Source: Nitrospirota bacterium (GTDB lineage: Bacteria > Nitrospirota > JACRHJ01). From it: 64,000 nucleotides of DNA. The stretch lies in the NCBI GenBank assembly GCA_016212105.1, contig JACRHJ010000034.1, positions 23,581 through 87,580 of the forward strand, written 5' to 3'. Position numbers and translations under genes: made by a program. The notes below the pieces were generated by a model that saw only the letters and a list, made by a program, of their open reading frames with translations, ran no database searches and was not told the DNA's origin. The first letter of the stretch is position 1; each line of letters starts with the position of its first letter. Of this stretch, positions 47,321 through 54,642 are shown in pieces.

Positions 47321-48526
47321 CTATTCGCCCTTCCTTATCGCGTTATAGGGCTCCATCCTCGCCGACAGCGCGGCCGGGTAGAGTACCGCCAGGACGCCGG
47401 TCACGAGCGAAACGAGTATGCATCCGGCGAGCAGTTCCACGATGAACGCGGTAGACGGCCAGAGGTACGGGACCTTGAGCTGTGTCGTTATCAGGTTCTT
47501 GAAGCTGAACACCATGATACCGCCGAGCGCCACGCCGACCACGCCGCCGGCGGTGGTGAGGAGCGCCGCCTCGGTGACAAGCAGCTTGAACATAAATCCC
47601 TTCTTCGCGCCCATCGCCCGGAAGAGGCCAATCTCCCTCTGCCGCTCGTTGACAATCATCGAGAACACGACCGCGATGAGGAGGAGAGCCATGACCCAGA
47701 CGATGCCGCCTATGGTAAGGAGGTACGTCAGGAGCTTGGAGAGCTGGTCCTTTACTGTCGCTATGACCTCGTCGGAGGGTATGGACTTGACCCCGTCCAC
47801 GGCGTAGTTTATCTTCACCGCGACCCTCTGCGGCGTGTAGTCCGGGGCTACCTTTACGAGCACCGCTGATATCTGGTCCGGGGTTACGGTAATAGGCTTC
47901 ACCGCCTTCTTCGCCGACTCCTCGGCCATCCTGTAGGCCGCGTCCATCCTGATGAAGGCGGAGCTGTCGAGGAAGGTCATCCCGGTCTGGGCAAGGACTC
48001 CGACGACGTTGAAGTCGTGTCCGTAGAACTTGAGCGTCCTGCCGACCATCGTGGGTATGCCGCGGCCCGCTATGATGTCGTCCGGGCCGAACTCCTTGAT
48101 GGAGAAGTCCGCCAGCCATGACTTGACCGAGAAGTCGGTCTGCGGGTCGAACCCGACCAGCATGGCGTTCCCGACGTAGCAGCAGGAAAACGAAGACGAC
48201 TCGATGAACACCTGCGGGGACACCTGGGCGACGCCCTCGACCGCCTTGACCTTGTCAAGCACAGAGCGGTCCATGTAGAAGGTGCTCGGCTCGCCGGAGA
48301 CGAGCACGCCGCGCGCCTTCGTCTCGGCGTCGGCCGGCACGACGAGTATGTCCGCGCCGAGCCGCTCGGTGCCGACCGCTATGCTCCTCTTGACGCTGTA
48401 TATGACCATCGTGGCCGAGAACAGCGTGCCCGCCACGACCGCGACCGACATCATTATCGAGACCGTCCGGAACAGCTTCCTGCGTATGTTCCTGACGGCG
48501 AGGTAGAACAGGCCCAGTTTCTTCAA
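47321..48526 (-). CDS. FtsX/MacB-type ABC transporter permease
   Basis: A 401-residue protein from TTG 48526 behind GGAGG, overlapping the DUF4418 stop by four bases. N-terminal transmembrane helix (LFRTVSIMMSVAVVAGTLFS), a large extracytoplasmic MacB_PCD domain (residues about 50-260), then three C-terminal helices including VWVMALLLIAVVFSMIVNER and REIGLFRAMGAKKGF, the cytoplasmic coupling segment that contacts the ATPase. A PCD with SSSFSCCYVG could bind metal or heme. Its partner is the ATPase at 46405. Confidence 0.9.
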   Translation of the reverse strand: MKKLGLFYLAVRNIRRKLFRTVSIMMSVAVVAGTLFSATMVIYSVKRSIAVGTERLGADILVVPADAETKARGVLVSGEPSTFYMDRSVLDKVKAVEGVAQVSPQVFIESSSFSCCYVGNAMLVGFDPQTDFSVKSWLADFSIKEFGPDDIIAGRGIPTMVGRTLKFYGHDFNVVGVLAQTGMTFLDSSAFIRMDAAYRMAEESAKKAVKPITVTPDQISAVLVKVAPDYTPQRVAVKINYAVDGVKSIPSDEVIATVKDQLSKLLTYLLTIGGIVWVMALLLIAVVFSMIVNERQREIGLFRAMGAKKGFMFKLLVTEAALLTTAGGVVGVALGGIMVFSFKNLITTQLKVPYLWPSTAFIVELLAGCILVSLVTGVLAVLYPAALSARMEPYNAIRKGE

Positions 48527-48921
48527 ACGGATTCCTCCCTGGCCATGAAGAACACCGCCGCCGACAGGAGCAGGATGCCCCCGCCGAGCAGGTTCCAGAC
48601 CGGCATCGTGCCGTAGTGGCAGGCCATCTGCGGGCTGCCGCAGATGCCTATCAGGTACGACGGGTAGAGTATGACGAAAACGCCCGCGACAAACGCCGGG
48701 ACGGACAGCATGCGCGGGGCCTCAAGGCCCTTTGCCGCGACAGAGGCGGCCGAGGCCGCTATGATTACCGCCGCCGTGCCAATCTCCGCCATGTAGCTGT
48801 AATAACAGTGCATCGGGGCCTCGCAGACCGGGAAGACAAACCTCGGCACGAGGACGACGAGTAGCGCGAGCGAGGCCTCAATCGCCACGATGATATTGAC
48901 AGTCTTTTTTCTGCCGGACAT
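48523..48921 (-). CDS. DUF4418 family membrane protein
   Basis: A 132-residue protein from ATG 48921 (AAGGG upstream) with four transmembrane segments: IIVAIEASLALLVVLVPRFV, GTAAVIIAASAASVAAKG, VPAFVAGVFVILYPSYLIG and VWNLLGGGILLLSAAVFF. FPVCEAPMHCYYSYMAEIG and GICGSPQMACHYG are Cys/Met/His pairs in extracytoplasmic loops, suited to copper or heme binding. The stop overlaps the permease start, so they are translationally coupled. A repeat hairpin (48934-48974) lies right upstream. Confidence 0.8.
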   Translation of the reverse strand: MSGRKKTVNIIVAIEASLALLVVLVPRFVFPVCEAPMHCYYSYMAEIGTAAVIIAASAASVAAKGLEAPRMLSVPAFVAGVFVILYPSYLIGICGSPQMACHYGTMPVWNLLGGGILLLSAAVFFMAREESV

Positions 48922-48987
48922 TATGGCACCCTTAAAGTCCCGCCTTCTTGTAAGAAGGCGGCCCAAGAACTTTTAATAGTTAACAGC

Positions 48988-49461
48988 TTATCTTCTATAA
49001 ACCTTAGAAGCCAATACCTCGTCGAACGAGAGGATATCTTTGCCGCCGCCCTTCTTCATGAACGCCGCGGCCGCCGACTTGTCCTTGAAAGCGAGTATGC
49101 CGTATCGCATCGGGGTCTTCACCTTCGAGCCGGTGAGGTACCACGCCGTCTTCCCGTCCGTCCAGGCCCCGGTATTGTAGTCCTTGACGTATATCGCGGC
49201 GATGTCCGCCCTCTTCTTCGATACCTCGTAGTGCAGGAACAGGTCGCCCAGGTCGCAGAAGAAGGCCGGTTTGCCCGTCTTCATGATCATCTCGGAGGCG
49301 AACTTTACACCGTCGCCCTTGACGTACATGCCGCACTCTTCGCAGTAGCACTCCGCCGGCGGGTCCACGGGCGCGGGACGCCCCGCCTGGGCCGCGGCGA
49401 CCGTCACCGAGGCGGCCAGGATAAAGCCTGCCATAAGGCTGTTTCTGAAATATTTAAACAT
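48988..49461 (-). CDS. NosL-family protein (second of two)
   Basis: A 157-residue protein from ATG 49461. Signal peptide (SLMAGFILAASVTVAAAQAG), then YCEECGMYVKGDGVKFASEM (the CXXCGM metal motif), FFCDLGDLFLHYE, AIYVKDYNTGAWTDGKTAWY and GGGKDILSFDEVL. It is longer than the NosL at 44083 and probably not a recent duplicate. It leads an operon with DUF4418, the permease and, after a repeat block, the ATPase: a NosL-ABC cassette. nosZ is not in the window. Confidence 0.87.
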   Translation of the reverse strand: MFKYFRNSLMAGFILAASVTVAAAQAGRPAPVDPPAECYCEECGMYVKGDGVKFASEMIMKTGKPAFFCDLGDLFLHYEVSKKRADIAAIYVKDYNTGAWTDGKTAWYLTGSKVKTPMRYGILAFKDKSAAAAFMKKGGGKDILSFDEVLASKVYRR

Positions 49462-49510
49462 AGAACCCATTCCTAATATTTTACACAACATAAGATGGCC
49501 TGTCCAGATT

Positions 49511-49547
49511 AAAAAGGCCTTCCGGGCCGTACCGGCCCGGAAGGCCT
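49511..49547 (-). terminator. Rho-independent terminator after the beta-propeller gene
   Basis: AGGCCTTCCGGGCCG and CGGCCCGGAAGGCCT form a 15-pair perfect stem with a three-base loop; on the minus strand it is followed by TTTTT. It lies 29 bases behind the propeller stop and separates that operon from the NosL cassette. Confidence 0.85.
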
Positions 49548-49575
49548 CGCTTAACCGTATTACTCAGGCATAAGA

Positions 49576-50616
49576 CTACTTCGCCCAGTCGACCTCGATG
49601 CCGCAGAGAAGCGGGGAGCCCTGGTCGATCGTGACCTGGATACCGGCCGCCTCGTGGCAGGCCAGGCAGAGCGAGGTCTCGCCGAGGACTTCGTGCGACG
49701 CTGTGTCGATGGTCAGCATGACGGAGTCGTTGGCATAGGTGCGGCAGGTGACGAGCGCGTACTTGCCATCCGGGGTGAACGCGAGGTCGTGCGAGAACGC
49801 GCCGTCCTCGGTCAGGTCTATCCTGGACTTGATCTCCTGCTTCTCGACGTCGATTATTACAACCTCGGCCTTGCCCTTGCCGGCGACGGAATTAGGCACG
49901 GGGCCGGTGGCCTCGACGGTGAACTCGTTGGCGGCCGTTACCCAGAACTCGGTCTTGGCGGGGTTCATGCGGCCCTGGTGGATGAAGGTGCCGACACCCG
50001 GTATGTCCTTTATGACCTTCTTGGTGGACCAGTCGAGGACGAAGACCTTGCCCTGGACCATGTCGGAGACGAACGCGTGCTTGTCGCCCTTGTCGAAGCC
50101 TATTCCGCAGACGGCCATGCCGACCGGTATGGAGTCGGCGGCCTTGTCCTTGGACGGGTCGAAGACGTAGACGTGGCCGTCAGCCATGTCCTCGCAGTAT
50201 AGGTTGCCGCCCGGGCCCATCACGGTGCCGCAGAACTTCTTGCCGACCTGGCCGAGGTCCTTCAGCTCCGCGGTGTCGAGGTTGTACTTCATCATCTTGC
50301 CGTTCAGGAGGCCGACGTAGAGGTTCCTGCCCACGAGCGCCTGGCCGTGGGTGCCGCCGCCCGCTTCCTTCGCGCTCGGGTCGAGGGTGAGGCCGGCTAT
50401 CTGGCCGGCGATCTCGCCGCCCGCGCCGGTGACTACGATCCTGTCGAGGTCGCCGGAGGCGAGGTTCAGGACGGCCAGGTGGCCGCCGTGGCCCGCGATG
50501 TAAGCGGTGCCCTTGAGCTTGGGCATCTCGCCCGCGGCCGAAACAGCAACGCCGGCACACAACACGGCCGAGGCGGCCATCGTTACTACAGATGCGTAAA
50601 AGCCCTGCTTCTTCAT
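49576..50616 (-). CDS. Exported beta-propeller protein with one CXXCH heme motif
   Basis: A 346-residue protein from ATG 50616 (GGGAGGAG upstream). Signal peptide (ASVVTMAASAVLCAGVAVSA), then repeats of a YncE/WD40-like propeller: LKGTAYIAGHGGHLAVLNLA, RNLYVGLLNGKMMKYNL, HVYVFDPSKDKAADSIPVG, KHAFVSDMVQGKVFVLDWS and GKYALVTCRTYANDSVMLTI. Near the C-terminus TSLCLACHEAAGI is a c-type heme site (CLACH). It follows the YeeE gene on the same strand after a GGGGGCA...TGCCCCC hairpin (about 50793-50813). A periplasmic redox or sensor protein tied to sulfur transport is inference. Confidence 0.82.
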   Translation of the reverse strand: MKKQGFYASVVTMAASAVLCAGVAVSAAGEMPKLKGTAYIAGHGGHLAVLNLASGDLDRIVVTGAGGEIAGQIAGLTLDPSAKEAGGGTHGQALVGRNLYVGLLNGKMMKYNLDTAELKDLGQVGKKFCGTVMGPGGNLYCEDMADGHVYVFDPSKDKAADSIPVGMAVCGIGFDKGDKHAFVSDMVQGKVFVLDWSTKKVIKDIPGVGTFIHQGRMNPAKTEFWVTAANEFTVEATGPVPNSVAGKGKAEVVIIDVEKQEIKSRIDLTEDGAFSHDLAFTPDGKYALVTCRTYANDSVMLTIDTASHEVLGETSLCLACHEAAGIQVTIDQGSPLLCGIEVDWAK

Positions 50617-50828
50617 TTTTTTCTCCTCCCGTATGTTCACGACATCTGTCCGGGCCGCCGGCATCGCCTATACCCCGCAGCCCGCACATGGGGACAATTC
50701 CCCGGTAAGCTCCCTGTTGCTTCCATGAGTTATGATGCCTGCCGTACCACCTCCTCCGGATTGGATGTTTTACCTATATATCTCAGCAGACAGGGGGCAT
50801 TTTGCCCCCCGCCGGATAATCCCATCGC

Positions 50829-51950
50829 TTATTCCCTGATGAACAGGAAGTAGACCATCGTCCAGCAGCCGAGTATGATGAATATGAGGCTCAGAAGGCT
50901 GCCGAGCGCGAGCGTCGCCATGCCGGTGAAGCCGTGTCCGACGTTGCAGCCGCCGGCCAGCGTGCCGGAGAAGCCCATCAGGAGTCCGCCGCCGAACTGG
51001 GTGGCGAGCGTCTGGGCCTTGGGGGAGCGCCAGCCGAACTCCTTGCTCCCTATGGCCGAGGTGAGCGAGCCGAGCACGAGGCCGGCCAGCATGAACATGC
51101 TCCATGTGGCGGTGCCGACCTTGGCGAGCTTCCCGCTCAGGTCGATCTCCTCCTCCATTGCGATAGCCTGGAACTCGTGCGCGGTATGCGAGCTGGTGAA
51201 CCACGCGGCCAGCTCGTCCAGCGGGCCGGAGAAGGACAGGCCCCTCGCGTACGGGATGCCGCCCCATATCTCGGAGGAGTAGAAGGCTGCTATGCCGATG
51301 AGGCCTATCATGATGCCGGTGCTCCACCAGATGAAGCCCTTCTGGCTCTCGGGCTTCTTGAAGCGGCCCTTGCTGATGAAGATTATCGCGGGTACCACGA
51401 TGAGGACGATGACCATCCAGCGGTTGACGCCGAAGATGTTGTATATGGTGACCGGGATGGGCTCGCCGGTCTCGGTGTTCATCGGGTAGTACATGAACTT
51501 CGCGGTGGCCGGGTCGGAGGCGTCGTAGCCGGGGCCGAACCAGAAGAAGTCGGCGACAGGCTTCAGGAAGCCGGAGAGAGTCGCGGACGCGGTCAGCATA
51601 AAGCCGATGGCCGCGAACCAGGAACCGATCATGCCCTCGCCGATCCTGTACATCGTGCCGGAGGCGCAGCCGCCGCCGATGACCATGGCCATGCCGAAGA
51701 TGTAGCCGCCGAGGATGTTGGCGACCCATGTGAACGGCGCGGGCCTGAGGTGGATTATTTCCATGGTGTCAAGGGCGTTCGCCCCGATTATGAGTACCAT
51801 GAGCGCGAGGATGTACGCGCGGAAGACGGTGAAGTCGCGGGAGAGAAGGACCTCCCTGAAGGCGGTGTTCATGCAGAAGCGGCCGTGCTGCAGCACGAAG
51901 CCGAACATGAAACCGACCAGAAGACCAGATACCATCAAAGGCAAATTCAT
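50829..51950 (-). CDS. YeeE/YedE family transporter (thiosulfate-type)
   Basis: A 373-residue membrane protein, ATG 51950 behind AGGAGG. About nine to ten transmembrane segments. The conserved cysteine motifs are FVLQHGRFCMNTAFREVL (residues about 17-34), MVIGGGCASGTMYRIGEG (about 88-105) and GTLAGGCNVGHGFTGMA (near 340), the three sites that pass thiosulfate in TsuA-type YeeE. Many Met near N-terminus. It lies behind a sigma-54-type promoter and a palindrome, and leads the propeller gene. Substrate may be thiosulfate or another sulfur anion; selenium is less likely because the other YedE (54643) has the selenium-type neighbours. Confidence 0.87.
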   Translation of the reverse strand: MNLPLMVSGLLVGFMFGFVLQHGRFCMNTAFREVLLSRDFTVFRAYILALMVLIIGANALDTMEIIHLRPAPFTWVANILGGYIFGMAMVIGGGCASGTMYRIGEGMIGSWFAAIGFMLTASATLSGFLKPVADFFWFGPGYDASDPATAKFMYYPMNTETGEPIPVTIYNIFGVNRWMVIVLIVVPAIIFISKGRFKKPESQKGFIWWSTGIMIGLIGIAAFYSSEIWGGIPYARGLSFSGPLDELAAWFTSSHTAHEFQAIAMEEEIDLSGKLAKVGTATWSMFMLAGLVLGSLTSAIGSKEFGWRSPKAQTLATQFGGGLLMGFSGTLAGGCNVGHGFTGMATLALGSLLSLIFIILGCWTMVYFLFIRE

Positions 51951-52027
51951 CTAATAAACCTCCTGTCGTACGATTATGATGTTTGACATGCCGTCCTGTC
52001 CGGCCCTGAGGCCCCTCAACCGCCTTA

Positions 52028-52053
52028 CTTTATCACCTCCCCTTATGATAAAG
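52028..52053. promoter_or_regulatory. Palindrome with purine-rich loop upstream of YeeE
   Basis: CTTTATCA and TGATAAAG are perfect 8-base arms around a 10-base loop; on the minus strand the loop reads TAAGGGGAGG, a ribosome-site-like sequence. It lies 78 bases before the YeeE start and inside its predicted leader, so it could be an operator or an mRNA structure. Confidence 0.5.
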
Positions 52054-52133
52054 ATGGCAAATGCTGTATCGTAACATTCACATATCATGACGAAAGCCGT
52101 GATGCATCTTATAGTAGAACAAGGTTATATTAT

Positions 52134-52149
52134 TGCAAAAGGGCTGCCA
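52134..52149 (-). promoter_or_regulatory. Sigma-54-type promoter of YeeE
   Basis: On the minus strand TGGCAG (52149-52144), five bases, TTGCA (52138-52134): the -24 GG and -12 GC are ten bases apart, with one mismatch to TGGCAC. Predicted start about 52122, giving a leader of about 170 bases. Confidence 0.55.
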
Positions 52150-52466
52150 TCCGGGGCATATACCGGATGTATTTTTTAATCACGTGTAAACCCAAGCAGA
52201 ATATAGGTATTTGTCAGCGCTGTATTAACGCGCCGCCCGCCCTACCGCGAGGCCCGCTGGGACTTTCGTGCCTCACACATTGCCCGTATGCCCCGAAAAA
52301 CCGGACTTTACTTGGGGTAGTTAAAAATGGGGCAGACATGCCCCAGTTATCCCTTTTTTGTCCCAAGAAAACGGGCTGCGCCGGGGCAGGTCGAGAGTCC
52401 CAAAAAATGCTTTTGTTTGACCTGATACTGTGCTAAAATGCAAATACTTTAGAAAATAACGGGCGA

Positions 52467-52482
52467 TGGCATGTTTATTGCT
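52467..52482 (+). promoter_or_regulatory. Sigma-54-type promoter of the PhnD-like gene
   Basis: TGGCAT (52467-52472), five bases, TTGCT (52478-52482): -24 GG and -12 GC spaced by ten bases, one mismatch in each element. It faces away from the YeeE promoter about 320 bases off. Confidence 0.5.
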
Positions 52483-52564
52483 CTACTACAATATACGCGT
52501 GCGCACGGCGCCCGGTCAACCGCAATGAGCCTTAAGTACATACATCAAAGGAGAGGTGAACCAG

Positions 52565-53491
52565 TTGTTCAGTAAAGGGATGTTCCGCTTAATTCTAAGC
52601 GCGCTCATTATATATGCGTTATTGTCGGGATGCAATAAAAAAGTTGACCAGCCGGCCGCGACGGACACAAAACCGGTCAGGATAGGCTTCATGATATGCA
52701 ACAGCAAAGAGGAGACCGAGGCCCGGTTCCGTCCTCTGACGGAATGGCTGTCCGGCAAGCTCGGCCGGAGGTTCGAGGCCGTGACGATAGACACCGTGGA
52801 CGTCGAGCAGGCGGTAAGGGACGGGCAGGTCGAGTTCACGCACACCAACTCGCTCCTCTACGTCATACTGAACAAGAACTACGGCGTCGAGGTCCTGGGC
52901 GCGGACATAAAGGGCAGGCACGGGTACAAGTCGAACGGTGCGATAGTCGTCCTCAAGGACAGCCCCATCAAGACCTTAAAGGATCTGAAGGACAAGCGGA
53001 TGGTATTCGGCCCGATGCTCGCGCCGACCGGGTATCTTTCGCAGTACGACATGATGCTGAAGGACGGCTTCGACCCGGAGGAGGGTCTGGCATTCTACAC
53101 GATCCCCAAGGGCTCGTTCAAGCACGACAAGGTGATATACTCGCTCCTGTTCGGCGCATACGACGCGGCCTCGGTCCCGATGCTCGACTTCGAACTGATG
53201 TCGAAGGACGGGCGCATCGACCCTGAGGATTTCAGGATAATAGCCGAGTCCGAGCCCATACCATACTGCACCTTCAGCGTCACGGAGGGCGTGGACGACG
53301 CGCTCGCGAAGCAGGTTAAAGACGCGCTGTTGTCTTTGAAGCCCGAAGACACGGTCGAGTACGACGGCGAGCGGGTAAAGGTCCTGAAGGCCGCGATGCT
53401 CGACGGCATAGCGGATGTGAAGGACTCCGAGTACGACCCGGTGCGCGAGATGGCCAGGCGCTGCAACATGCCGCCTTACCAGAAGTTCTGA
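52565..53491 (+). CDS. PhnD-like ABC transporter substrate-binding lipoprotein
   Basis: A 308-residue protein. Start TTG 52565 is preferred, since GAGAGG/AGGAG lies 8-11 bases before it; GTG 52556 is the alternative. Signal peptide with lipobox (YALLSGC). The mature part is a PhnD/SsuA-type binding fold: VRIGFMICNSKEETEARFRP, LTEWLSGKLGRRFEAVTIDT, GQVEFTHTNSLLYVIL, and RMVFGPMLAPTGYLSQYDMM. The family binds phosphonate, phosphite or sulfonate; Such lone lipoproteins also occur as sensor inputs. No permease or ATPase is adjacent, so transport is not assured. It may feed the sensing of YeeE-related anions. Confidence 0.82.
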   Translation: MFSKGMFRLILSALIIYALLSGCNKKVDQPAATDTKPVRIGFMICNSKEETEARFRPLTEWLSGKLGRRFEAVTIDTVDVEQAVRDGQVEFTHTNSLLYVILNKNYGVEVLGADIKGRHGYKSNGAIVVLKDSPIKTLKDLKDKRMVFGPMLAPTGYLSQYDMMLKDGFDPEEGLAFYTIPKGSFKHDKVIYSLLFGAYDAASVPMLDFELMSKDGRIDPEDFRIIAESEPIPYCTFSVTEGVDDALAKQVKDALLSLKPEDTVEYDGERVKVLKAAMLDGIADVKDSEYDPVREMARRCNMPPYQKF

Positions 53492-53784
53492 TGGAGGCCC
53501 CTCACCCCAACCCCCTTCGGCTTCGCTCAGGGCAGGCTCTCTCCCGCAAGGAGAGGGGATCAGATACAGGCAAAGGGGCGTGGGAAGAATGAGGTAATAA
53601 CACCGGTAAAACAGGGCGGGCACGGGGACCCGCCCCTACATAAGAGCACCCCCTGGATTCCCGCTTTCGCGGGAATGACGGTTATCGGGGAAACGTGCTA
53701 TTCATCCAAAGCCGTTACCTCGCAAAAGTTTTTGGGCCGCCTTTTTACAAAAAGGCGGGACTGTTGCTGAACTTGAGCAGTATT
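53492..53784. repeat. Repeat block upstream of the TPR gene
   Basis: Holds a long inverted block (CCCCTCACCCCAACCCCC...CTCTCCCGCAAGGAGAGGGG, 53508-53549), a GGGCGGGCACGGGGACCCGCCC palindrome (53613-53634), a TGGATTCCCG hairpin (53654-53679) and an AAAAGTTTTTGGGCCGCC...GGCGGGACT element (53724-53762) ending 22 bases before the next start. No gene seen. Confidence 0.75.
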
Positions 53785-54309
53785 ATGAATCTCGACAGGT
53801 TCGACGCCTTCAACATATTCGCCGCGCTCATGCTCGTGGCCGCGGCGGCCATCCTCGGGACCTCCGGGGGCGATACCCACGCGACCGGCGCGGTATCCGC
53901 GAAGGTCCGCTCCGAGGCCGCGACACCCCCCGATGCATCAACATTATACGCCACTGCCAAGCAGTTAATCGAGTCTGGCCAGCCGGAGGAGGCGGTAAAG
54001 TCTCTTGCCGGTATCGCGGAAAAGTTCCCGGCGGAGGCGGAGGCGCACTCGCTCCTCGGCCAGGCGTATGCGCGCATGCTCGACTACCCGGCCTCGATGA
54101 AGGAGTTCCGGCTGGCGCTTACGATAGAGCCGGACTACGTGGACAAGAAGTCCGGGAAGTTCATCGGGAAGCGCATCAAGGCGGTCGTGAAGGACGGGAT
54201 GTCCGAGGCGAAGGTCGCGCTCGAAAAGGCTCCGGAGGATGCCGCCGCGAAGGCCGCGCTGAAGGACGCGTACTACCTCGACCGGATGCTTGCGGGCGGG
54301 TGTGAATAG
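53785..54309 (+). CDS. Membrane-anchored tetratricopeptide-repeat protein
   Basis: A 174-residue protein from ATG 53785; the reading frame upstream is repeat sequence. One N-terminal transmembrane segment (FNIFAALMLVAAAAILGTSG), then periplasmic helical repeats: LYATAKQLIESGQPEEAVKS, LAGIAEKFPAEAEAHSLLGQ, AYARMLDYPASMKEFRLALT and IEPDYVDKKSG, the TPR consensus. There is a C-terminal Cys (GGCE). It lies ahead of the selenium module, but repeats separate them. Confidence 0.75.
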   Translation: MNLDRFDAFNIFAALMLVAAAAILGTSGGDTHATGAVSAKVRSEAATPPDASTLYATAKQLIESGQPEEAVKSLAGIAEKFPAEAEAHSLLGQAYARMLDYPASMKEFRLALTIEPDYVDKKSGKFIGKRIKAVVKDGMSEAKVALEKAPEDAAAKAALKDAYYLDRMLAGGCE

Positions 54310-54642
54310 TGGCGGGAAACTGTCAGGTATTGATATAAGGTTGTCATCTTTTGTAGGGCGCGACGCCCTCGGCGCGCCGAAGGTTGTCATTGCGAGGAGT
54401 CCCGCGTTTCGCGGGTGATGTTGAGGCCAAGCAATTAATATACAGGCAGATTCTTCGCTTCGCTCAGAATGACACCGTAAAGTCGAAGCCAGGGCCGCCG
54501 CACGGGTTGGCCCGACATAAAGGCATGGCGGGCAGTGCCCGCCCTACAGATCAATCATTCCCGCGATGCGGGAATACCCTGTTACTCCCCTCTCCTTCCG
54601 GGAGAGGGGCTGGGGGGTGAGGGCGCTCTTAGAAGTTCGGGG
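54310..54642. other. 333-base repeat-filled gap before the YedE gene
   Basis: Contains TTTTGTAGGGCGCGACGCCC...GGCGCGCCG (54352-54378), TTGTCATTGCGAGGAGTCCCGCG (54385-54407), an inverted TTCTTCGCTTCGCTCAGAAT copy (54451-54470), GGCGGGCAGTGCCCGCCC (54527-54544) and CCCCTCTCCTTCCGGGAGAGGGG (54588-54610). The ribosome-binding region of the next gene is the tail of the last repeat. No gene seen. Confidence 0.7.

Larger units (their letters stand above)
51951..52555. other. 605-base divergent regulatory region
   Basis: The gap between the divergent YeeE and PhnD-like genes is unusually free of the common repeats and more AT-rich than the genes. It holds a CTTTATCA...TGATAAAG palindrome (52028-52053), two sigma-54-type promoters (52134-52149 minus; 52467-52482 plus) and a TGGGGCA-GACA-TGCCCCA inverted repeat (52329-52346) that might be an activator site. 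A + frame at 52167-52436 is rejected as a gene: no ribosome site and a composition unlike a protein. Confidence 0.6.

Noticed and set aside
52167..52436. Possible 89-residue gene in the YeeE/PhnD gap
   Set aside because: No ribosome site, Cys/Pro-rich composition and it overlaps the inverted repeat and promoter-like elements; more likely regulatory DNA.
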